From the NCBI GenBank assembly GCA_964542745.1, contig CAZIVR010000109.1:1-11893 (forward strand): a stretch of 11,893 bases of DNA, given 5' to 3'. The DNA is from DATKAB01 sp964542745 (GTDB lineage Bacteria; Eisenbacteria; RBG-16-71-46). The notes beneath the pieces were generated by a model. It had not been told where the DNA came from and did no database searches. It was given only the letters and a program-made list of their open reading frames with translations. The position numbers and the translations under genes were made by a program. This document shows, in pieces, positions 6,112-11,893 of this stretch; the stretch's first letter is position 1; every line of letters starts with the position of its first letter.

Positions 6112-7611
6112 CTAGTCCAGCAGCGTCCCCTCCATCTCGGCCAGCACGTAGACCAGCACCGCCATGGCCGCGACGTTCTTGCGGAGTTCCACCGGGTCCA
6201 CCTTGTCGAGCATGTCGGACTCGGTGTGGTGCCAGTCGAAGTAGTGCTCGCCCGTGGTGCGGTGGCCGATGCCCGGGACGCCCCGTTTCATGAGCGGCGT
6301 GATGTCCACGCCGCCGCCCCCGCCGGCGATCCGGTCGGCGCCGAGCCCCGCGAGCAGCGGGGCGATCGGGCCCAGGCGCGCGAGCGCCCGTGCGGCGCGC
6401 GCCACGTCGGTCGAGTCGGTGCCGAGCCGGTAGGCGCCCACGTCGAAGCCGACCGGCCGCTCCACGCCCCCGTCCGACTCGATCGCCGCCACGTGCCGCT
6501 CGTGCGGCGCGCCGAGCGAATCGGCGTAGGCGGCGCCACCCTTCGCGCCGTTCTCTTCGTTGGTCCACAGCACGCAACGGATGGTGCGGCGCGGCCGGAG
6601 GCCGAGCGACTTGATGAGCCGCAGCGCCTCCATGCTGATCACGCACCCGCCGCCGTCGTCGTGCGCGCCCTGGCCCACGTCCCACGAGTCGAGGTGGCCG
6701 CCCACCACCACGATCTCGTCCGGCCGCTCGCGGCCGCGGATTTCCCCGATCACGTTGTGGGAGATCGCGTCGGGCAGCGTGCGCGCGCCCATCTCGAGCC
6801 GCACCCGCACGCGCTCGCCGCGGCCGAGCAGGCGGCGGATCATGGTCGCGTCCTCGAGGCTGAGCGCGGCCGCCGGGATCTTCGGGATCGTGTCCGGGTA
6901 CGCGCTCATCGCGCCGGTGTGCGGCGTGCGCAGGCTCACCGGCCCCACCGAGCGCACCAGCGCCGCCACCGCGCCCCGCTCGCCCGCCCGCTGCGCGCCG
7001 CGCGACCGGTAGTTCACGGTCTCGCGATACGTCGTGAACGGGACGTCGAACAGCACCATCCGGCCGCGCACCGCCGAGTCGGGCAGCGCCTGCAGCTCGT
7101 CGAAGCTCGACACCGCGACCACGTCGGCGGTGATCCCGCCCGGGGGCGTGCCGATGCTGCGGCCGAGCCCGAGCATGGAAAGCGTGGCGCGGCGCGGCAT
7201 CACCATCTCGGCGCGCTCCTCGCCCCGCACCCAGTGCGGCACGCGGACCGGCTGGAGCCGCACGCGCTCGAGCCCGTCCTCGCGCATGGCGTGCTCGGCC
7301 CACCGCACCGCGCGCTCGAGCCCCTCGGAGCCCGACAGGCGGTGGCCCACGCCGTCGCACAGCTCGGAGAGGCGCCGGTAGGCGCGGTCGCTCGAAAGCG
7401 CCGCGCCGATCAGTCGCTCGGCCGCCGCGCGGTGACGCTCGGCGAGCGAGGGGGCGGAGGCGCCGGCCGGGGCGCGGTCGGCGGCGAGGGCGCTCGAGAT
7501 CGGCGCGAGGGCGAGGAGCAGGGCGAGGGCGGCTGCGGCGCCCGCCGCACGCGGGGAACGCGGGGACCGGGTTCGGTGCGGGTCGGGGACGGCGTCCATG
7601 GATCGGCTCAA
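6112..7611 (-). CDS. Secreted M28 zinc metallopeptidase, carboxypeptidase Q-like
   Basis: This exported di-zinc exopeptidase (499 aa from the TTG at 7611) has a Sec signal with a long basic n-region and a hydrophobic core ending near SSALAA. The N-terminal half carries a PA-like insert (about 155-250). The M28 catalytic region follows, with zinc ligands visible in GGHLDSWD (H306, D308), HDDGGG (bridging D318), NEEN (catalytic E352, ligand E353), ESDGG (D380) and HHTESD (H461 or H462). GGHLDSWDVGQGAHDDGGGC and the YFDWHHTESD ending are characteristic of carboxypeptidase Q-type (M28B) enzymes that remove unsubstituted residues from short peptides. The start is uncertain. TTG 7611 has GGAGG at an ideal 6 bases; ATG 7599, four codons in, would be 15 bases from it; ATG 7638 has no ribosome site. 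The same frame stays open far upstream of all three, but that part is antisense to the efflux genes. Confidence 0.93.
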   Translation of the reverse strand: MSRSMDAVPDPHRTRSPRSPRAAGAAAALALLLALAPISSALAADRAPAGASAPSLAERHRAAAERLIGAALSSDRAYRRLSELCDGVGHRLSGSEGLERAVRWAEHAMREDGLERVRLQPVRVPHWVRGEERAEMVMPRRATLSMLGLGRSIGTPPGGITADVVAVSSFDELQALPDSAVRGRMVLFDVPFTTYRETVNYRSRGAQRAGERGAVAALVRSVGPVSLRTPHTGAMSAYPDTIPKIPAAALSLEDATMIRRLLGRGERVRVRLEMGARTLPDAISHNVIGEIRGRERPDEIVVVGGHLDSWDVGQGAHDDGGGCVISMEALRLIKSLGLRPRRTIRCVLWTNEENGAKGGAAYADSLGAPHERHVAAIESDGGVERPVGFDVGAYRLGTDSTDVARAARALARLGPIAPLLAGLGADRIAGGGGGVDITPLMKRGVPGIGHRTTGEHYFDWHHTESDMLDKVDPVELRKNVAAMAVLVYVLAEMEGTLLD

Positions 7612-7617
7612 CGGTTT

Positions 7618-7622
7618 CCTCC
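7618..7622 (-). promoter_or_regulatory. Shine-Dalgarno GGAGG favouring a TTG start for the peptidase
   Basis: On the minus strand GGAGG is followed by AAACCG and then TTG (7611-7609), a textbook spacing of 6. The first ATG (7599) is too far away, at 15 bases. This site is the reason for choosing the rare TTG start. Confidence 0.5.
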
Positions 7623-7675
7623 GCCGTGGGGGTGTCATCCGGGACGGACGGCCGGCAGGATTATCACCACGGCGG
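7621..7675. repeat. 9-bp inverted repeat around the peptidase promoter
   Basis: CCGCCGTGG (7621-7629) and its exact reverse complement CCACGGCGG (7667-7675) are separated by 37 bases. They flank the candidate GATAAT element of the peptidase gene, and the left arm touches its Shine-Dalgarno. It could be an operator or chance in GC-rich DNA. Confidence 0.3.
7660..7665 (-). promoter_or_regulatory. Candidate -10 element for the peptidase gene
   Basis: GATAAT on the minus strand matches TATAAT at 5 of 6 positions and is conspicuous in such GC-rich DNA. Transcription would start near 7653, about 42 bases before the TTG start. No good -35 is visible at 16-18 bases upstream. Confidence 0.35.
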
Positions 7676-7700
7676 CCCCATGGCCAGCGGGCGCCTCCGC

Positions 7701-7733
7701 TTGTCTTCCATGCACTCCGGCGCGCAGTATCTT
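7701..7733 (+). promoter_or_regulatory. Weak candidate promoter for the efflux operon
   Basis: TTGTCT (7701-7706) and TATCTT (7728-7733) each match 4 of 6 consensus bases, but the 21-base spacing is too long; CAGTAT (7725-7730) gives spacing 18 with a poorer match. The stretch 7700-7750 is the most A/T-rich part of the intergenic region, so a promoter is expected about here, but the exact site is unsure. Confidence 0.2.
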
Positions 7734-7800
7734 CTCCGCACCCTTTATTCCCGAGGATCGCGGGCGACCGGTCGGCCGAGCGGCGCCACGGAGGAACGGC

Positions 7801-8868
7801 ATGACGTGGAGCTTCCCTGGCCTGGTCCGGCTCGCGGGGCCGGCGCTGCTGGCCGTCGCGCTCGCGGGCTGCTCGCGGAGCGGCGCCGAGCGCGGGCCGG
7901 CGCGGCGCGGCGGGCAGGCCATCCCGGTGGCCGCGATCGAGGTGGGACCGCGCGACCTCTCGCGCACCGTCACCGTGACCGGCCCGGTCGAGCCGATCCG
8001 CTCGGTCTCGGTGAACGCCATGGCCGCGGGCACCGTGGTGCGGGTGCTCGCCGAGGAGGGTGACCGCGTCGCGGCGGGCGCGCTGCTCGCCGAGCTCGAC
8101 GACCGCGAACTCTCGGCCCAGCACGCCCGGGCGCGCGCCGTGCTCGCGAGCGCCGAGGCCGGCTTCGAGCGCGCGCGGCAGCTCCGCGAGCGCCAGCTCA
8201 ACTCGCAGGCCGAGCTGGACGCCGCGCGCGCGGCTTTTGAGGCGGCGCGCGCCGACGCCGAGCTGTGGGCCGCCCGGCTCGGGTTCACGAAGATCACCGC
8301 GCCGATCGCCGGGATGGTGACCGCCAAGCGCCTCGAGCGCGGCGGGGCGGTGTCGGCCAACGAGGAGATGTTCGTGCTCGCCGACGACTCGCAGCTGGTG
8401 GTGCGCGTGCAGGTGTCCGAGCTGGACGTCGTGCGGCTCGCGCCCGGCCGCGAGGTGGCGGTGCGGCTCGACGCCTACCCCGAGGCGCGGCTCGAGGGCC
8501 GCATCCGGCGCGTCTTCCCGAGCGCCGACGCGGCGAGCCGCCTGGTGCCGGTGGAAGTGGCGCTGGGCCGCGCCCCGGCGGGCGTGATCCCGCGGCCCGG
8601 GTTCCTCGCCCGCGTCGAGCTGGCGCTCGAGCGGCGCGAGGGCGCGATCGCGGTGCCGGCGGCGGCGGTGGGCGTTTCCGAGGACGGGGCGTTCGTGTAC
8701 GTGGTGAGCGCCGACACGCTGGCGCGCCGGCCGGTCGAGACCGGCCTCACGGCGTCGGGCTGGATCGAGGTGACGCGCGGGCTCGCGGCCGGGGAGAAGG
8801 TGGTCAGCTCGGGTCACGCGAACCTGCGCCCCGGGGCCGCGGTCCGGATCAGCGAAGGCCGGCTCTAG
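7801..8868 (+). CDS. RND efflux periplasmic adaptor (membrane fusion protein), lipoprotein
   Basis: This is the periplasmic adaptor of a tripartite efflux pump, linking the inner-membrane RND permease encoded next to an outer-membrane channel. It has 355 aa, a usual length. A lipoprotein signal ends in LAGC (Cys24). The barrel-sandwich (biotinyl/lipoyl-like) domain is split into halves at about 65-100 (AAGTVVRVLAEEGDRVAAG) and 163-195 (TKITAPIAGMVT), around an alpha-helical hairpin (about 101-160, Ala/Arg/Glu-rich, long enough for one coiled coil). A beta-barrel (about 197-276, LVVRVQVSELDV) and membrane-proximal domain (about 282-350, AIAVPAAAV, EKVVSSGHANLRPG) follow. The ATG has GGAGG 6 bases upstream. 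The permease start is 15 bases after the stop, so the two form an operon. The substrate cannot be read from the sequence. Confidence 0.95.
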   Translation: MTWSFPGLVRLAGPALLAVALAGCSRSGAERGPARRGGQAIPVAAIEVGPRDLSRTVTVTGPVEPIRSVSVNAMAAGTVVRVLAEEGDRVAAGALLAELDDRELSAQHARARAVLASAEAGFERARQLRERQLNSQAELDAARAAFEAARADAELWAARLGFTKITAPIAGMVTAKRLERGGAVSANEEMFVLADDSQLVVRVQVSELDVVRLAPGREVAVRLDAYPEARLEGRIRRVFPSADAASRLVPVEVALGRAPAGVIPRPGFLARVELALERREGAIAVPAAAVGVSEDGAFVYVVSADTLARRPVETGLTASGWIEVTRGLAAGEKVVSSGHANLRPGAAVRISEGRL

Positions 8869-8883
8869 GAAGGGAAGGGGTCC

Positions 8884-11800
8884 ATGAGCGACGACAAGCG
8901 GCGCGGGCTCGCGAGCCTCTCCATCCGCCGCCCGATCGGCGTGCTCGCCGCCACCTCGGTGATCGTGGTGGTGGGGCTGTTCTTCCTCGGGCAGCTCTCG
9001 CTCGACCTGCTGCCGCAGATCATCTACCCGCAGATTCGCGCGCGCCTGAGCTACCCGGGCGTGGCGCCCGAGGTGATGGAGGAGCAGGTCGCCAAGGTGC
9101 TCGAGACCGCGCTCGCCCCGACCGAGGACGTGGTCGAGATCGAGACCGAGATCTCGGAAGGGCAGGCCGACGTGAGCCTGCACTTCGACTACGGCACCAA
9201 CATCGACTTCGCGCTGCAGGACGCCTCCAAGAACCTGGACCGGGCCCGCTCGCGGCTCCCGATCGAGGCCGAGTCGCCCACCATCTTCAAGTTCGACCCA
9301 TCGCAGATCCCGGTCTACGAGGTGGGGATCAGCTCGCCCACGCGCGACCCGGTCGGGCTCCGCAACTGGGTGGACCTGCGGCTGCTGCCCCAGCTCCTCA
9401 CGGTGAGCGGCGTGGCGTCGGTGGACATCTCGGGCGGGCTGGTGCGGGAGATCCGCGTGACGCTCGACCAGGAGCGGCTGCGCTCCTACGGGCTCGCGGT
9501 CTCGGACGTGCTCGCCCGCATCCGCGCCGAGAACCAGAACGTGGCGGTGGGCAACATCACGTCGCCGACCTTCGAGATCGTGGGCAAGACCGCCGGCAAG
9601 TTCGCGAGCGTGGACGACCTGCGCGGCGTGCTGCTCAGCGTGCCCGGCTCGCGCGCCCGCATCCCGCTGTCGGAGGTGGCGACCATCGAGGACACGCACC
9701 GCGAGCAGCGCCTGTGGTCGCGGCTCGACGGCGTGCCCGCGGTGAAGGTGTCGGTGCGCAAGCAGCCCGATGCCAACACGGTGGCGGTGGCGGAGGCGGT
9801 GGGCCGGCGGCTCGACGAGCTCAAGGCGTCGCGCTTCATCCCCGCGGACATCGCCTACCGCGTGATCGCGGACCAGTCGTTCTTCATCCGCAACGCCGTC
9901 TCGGGCGTGACCAGCGCCGCGGTGGTGGGCGCGCTGCTCGCCATGCTGGTGGTGCTGATGTTCCTCGGCAGCCTGCGCAAGACCTTCATCATCGGGCTCT
10001 CGATCCCGCTCGCCGTGCTCGCCACCTTCCTGATGATGGGCCTCGGCAAGCTCACCCTGAACATCATGAGCCTGGGCGGGCTGGCACTCGGCGTGGGCCT
10101 GCTGATCGACAACTCGATCGTCATGCTCGAGAACATCTTCCGGCACCGCCAGCTCGGGGTGAAGGATCCCGAGGAGGCCGCGCACCGGGGCTCGAACGAG
10201 GTGTCGTCGGCGGTGGTGGCCTCGACGCTCACCAACCTCGCGGCGGTCGTGCCGTTCCTGCTCATCACCGGCCTCGCCGCGCTCATCTTCCGCGAGCTGA
10301 TCCTCACCATCTCGTTCGCGATCGTGGCGTCGCTCGTCACCGCGCTCACGCTGGTGCCGATGCTCTCGGCGCAGATGGCGAAGGTGCAGCGCGGCAGCGG
10401 CCTCGAGCGCCACCCGCTGCTGGTCCGGTTCAACCGGGGATTGGCCGGGTTCACCGAGTGGTATCGCGGCGTGGCCGAGCGCGCGGTGCGCCGGCGCGGG
10501 TGGGTGCTGGGCGCCTCCTTCGCCAGCCTGTTCGCGGTGTTCGCGCTGATCGGCAACCTCGGCTACGAGTTCCTGCCCTCGGTGGACGACGGCAACGTCA
10601 CCGTGGCGGTGCGCATGCCCCCGGGCACCTCGCCCGAGCGCACCAACGAGGTGTGCCTCGAGCTCGAGAAGCTGGTGGCCACCATGCCGCACGTGCGCCA
10701 CGTGTTCACCACCGCGGGCGGCCAGTTCTGGGGCGGCTCGACGCAGGCGCGCGGCGGGCTCGGCTCGCTCAGCGTGCAGCTCGCCCCGGCCGGCCGGCGC
10801 CGCGACATGCCGGCCTCGCGCTGGGTGGCCGCGATGCAGAAGAAGGTCGGCGAGCTGGGCATCCCGGGCGCCCAGATCAGCGTGCGGCCGCCCCGCATCC
10901 GCGGGCTGCGCACCAGCGCGTCGGGCTCCGACGTGGCGGTCGCCATCCAGGGCGACCAGCTCCACGAGCTGCAGCGGCTCGGGGTCGAGGCCCAGCGCCG
11001 CATGCGCGGCATCCGCGGGCTGTCGTCGGTGGAACTGTCCACCGAGGAGGCCAGCCCGCAGCTCTCGATCGTGATCGACCGGCAGCGCGCCGCCGACCTC
11101 GGGCTCGACGCGCTGACCGTGGGCCAGACCGTGCGCACCGCCATTGACGGCACCGTGGTGACGCGGTTCACCGACGCCAACAACGAGTACGACATCCGCG
11201 TGCGCCTGCCGCGCGAGTCGTTCGCGAGCCCCGAGGACCTCGGCGCGATCGTGCTGTTCTCGGGTCGCGACCGGCCGATCCACCTGCGCGACATCGCCGA
11301 CGTGCGCCTCGAGACCGGGCCGACCTCGATCCTGCGCGTGAACCAGAACCGCCAGCTGCGCGTGACCGGCGACGTGGATGACGAGGTGGCGAGCGTGGGA
11401 GAGGCCACCGCCGCGGTGCGCGCCGCGCTCGCCGACCTGCCGCTCCCGGAGGGCTACGCGATCCTGTACGGGGGCGAGGAGCAGGCCGCGCGCGAGAACC
11501 AGCGCAACCTCACGATCGTGACCCTGCTCGCGATCTTCCTGGTGTTCGTGGTGATGGCGATCCAGTACGAGAGCCTCACCGACCCGCTCGCGATCCTGGT
11601 CTCGATCCCGCTCGCGATGGTCGGGGTGGGGCTCGCGCTCGCCCTCACCGGCACGCCGATGAGCGCGCCGGTGCTGCTCGGCGTGATCCTGCTCGCCGGG
11701 ATCGTGGTGAACAACGCCATCCTGCTGGTCGAGTACGTGGAGATCGCCCGCCGCGAGCAGGGCCTGCCGCTCGAGCGGGCGGTGGTGGTGGCCGGCGTCA

Positions 11801-11893
11801 CGCGCGTGCGCCCGATCCTGATGACCACCACGACCACGGTGTTCGGCATGCTGCCGCTCGCGCTCGGGCTCGGCGAGGGCTCGGAGATGATGC
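8884..11893 (+). CDS. RND-family efflux permease (HAE/AcrB-like), partial at right edge
   Basis: This is the inner-membrane proton-driven permease of the tripartite pump. The window holds 1003 residues and cuts the gene in the region of the last transmembrane helix; full-length relatives are about 1020-1060. TM1 (about 17-37) is followed by the first porter/docking loop, a cluster of helices at about 340-500, a second loop (about 560-870) and the final helices from about 875. TM4 reads LALGVGLLIDNSIVMLENI, with D409-N410 where AcrB has Asp-Asp. The matching helix in the second half reads GIVVNNAILLVEY, with Asn943 where AcrB has its relay Lys. This is the Asp-Asn/Asn-Asn variant known in many non-AcrB RND pumps, and there is no sign of a CusA-type metal pump. 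The ATG has AAGGGG just upstream. No channel gene is seen before the window ends. Confidence 0.95.
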   Translation, partial: MSDDKRRGLASLSIRRPIGVLAATSVIVVVGLFFLGQLSLDLLPQIIYPQIRARLSYPGVAPEVMEEQVAKVLETALAPTEDVVEIETEISEGQADVSLHFDYGTNIDFALQDASKNLDRARSRLPIEAESPTIFKFDPSQIPVYEVGISSPTRDPVGLRNWVDLRLLPQLLTVSGVASVDISGGLVREIRVTLDQERLRSYGLAVSDVLARIRAENQNVAVGNITSPTFEIVGKTAGKFASVDDLRGVLLSVPGSRARIPLSEVATIEDTHREQRLWSRLDGVPAVKVSVRKQPDANTVAVAEAVGRRLDELKASRFIPADIAYRVIADQSFFIRNAVSGVTSAAVVGALLAMLVVLMFLGSLRKTFIIGLSIPLAVLATFLMMGLGKLTLNIMSLGGLALGVGLLIDNSIVMLENIFRHRQLGVKDPEEAAHRGSNEVSSAVVASTLTNLAAVVPFLLITGLAALIFRELILTISFAIVASLVTALTLVPMLSAQMAKVQRGSGLERHPLLVRFNRGLAGFTEWYRGVAERAVRRRGWVLGASFASLFAVFALIGNLGYEFLPSVDDGNVTVAVRMPPGTSPERTNEVCLELEKLVATMPHVRHVFTTAGGQFWGGSTQARGGLGSLSVQLAPAGRRRDMPASRWVAAMQKKVGELGIPGAQISVRPPRIRGLRTSASGSDVAVAIQGDQLHELQRLGVEAQRRMRGIRGLSSVELSTEEASPQLSIVIDRQRAADLGLDALTVGQTVRTAIDGTVVTRFTDANNEYDIRVRLPRESFASPEDLGAIVLFSGRDRPIHLRDIADVRLETGPTSILRVNQNRQLRVTGDVDDEVASVGEATAAVRAALADLPLPEGYAILYGGEEQAARENQRNLTIVTLLAIFLVFVVMAIQYESLTDPLAILVSIPLAMVGVGLALALTGTPMSAPVLLGVILLAGIVVNNAILLVEYVEIARREQGLPLERAVVVAGVTRVRPILMTTTTTVFGMLPLALGLGEGSEMM

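Noticed and set aside
5020..8868. Long plus-strand open frame running into the adaptor gene
   Set aside because: The part before 7801 is antisense to two well-supported enzyme genes and has arginine/histidine-rich low-complexity translation; the adaptor begins at 7801 with its own ribosome site and lipoprotein signal.
6112..11283. Very long minus-strand open frame covering the peptidase and most of the efflux operon's antisense strand
   Set aside because: Only the part below about 7611 codes (M28 motifs). The rest is the antisense of the adaptor and permease genes, is low-complexity His/Arg/Ala-rich, and stays open because stop codons are rare in such GC-rich DNA.

Overview
The window is very GC-rich DNA (well above two thirds G+C by eye, with third codon positions almost always G or C). 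It is densely packed with genes from a Gram-negative (diderm) bacterium. The signs of an outer membrane are an RND-type efflux pump with its periplasmic adaptor, several lipoprotein signal sequences, and secreted enzymes. One secreted enzyme ends in a FlgD-like Ig module. That module, with a sigma-54 NtrY/NtrX-like two-component pair, fits lineages such as Candidatus Eisenbacteria, Gemmatimonadota or other high-GC FCB-type bacteria. This placement is inference. No rRNA, tRNA, CRISPR array, insertion sequence or phage gene was seen.

Left region (1-3613, minus strand): a tightly coupled three-gene operon, read right to left. It encodes an unrecognised lipoprotein with a solute-binding-protein-like body, then an NtrY-like membrane histidine kinase (GTG/TGA overlap), then a sigma-54-dependent response regulator (2-base gap) that runs off the left edge. 

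Control region (3614-3926): divergent and unusually informative. It holds a good -24/-12 sigma-54 promoter pointing right and a GTGTC-N6-GACAC palindrome about 95 bases upstream of the predicted start. A perfect TTGACA on the minus strand is embedded in that palindrome. The rightward promoter would drive a small membrane-anchored or lipidated protein with one Ig-like domain (3927-4622). The simplest reading is a self-contained circuit: periplasmic lipoprotein, kinase, sigma-54 activator, divergent envelope target gene. This is the most interesting part of the window.

Middle region (4623-7611): two related GC-rich hairpins separate the convergent gene ends. Then come two minus-strand genes for secreted enzymes: a SGNH-hydrolase-like protein with a C-terminal FlgD-like Ig domain, and an M28 metallopeptidase of the carboxypeptidase Q type with a PA-like insert. 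A short hairpin lies between them.

Right region (7612-11893): after a divergent intergenic region, a plus-strand operon encodes an RND efflux adaptor lipoprotein and the inner-membrane RND permease. The permease is cut by the right edge near its last transmembrane helix. No outer-membrane channel gene or regulator for the pump is visible in the window.
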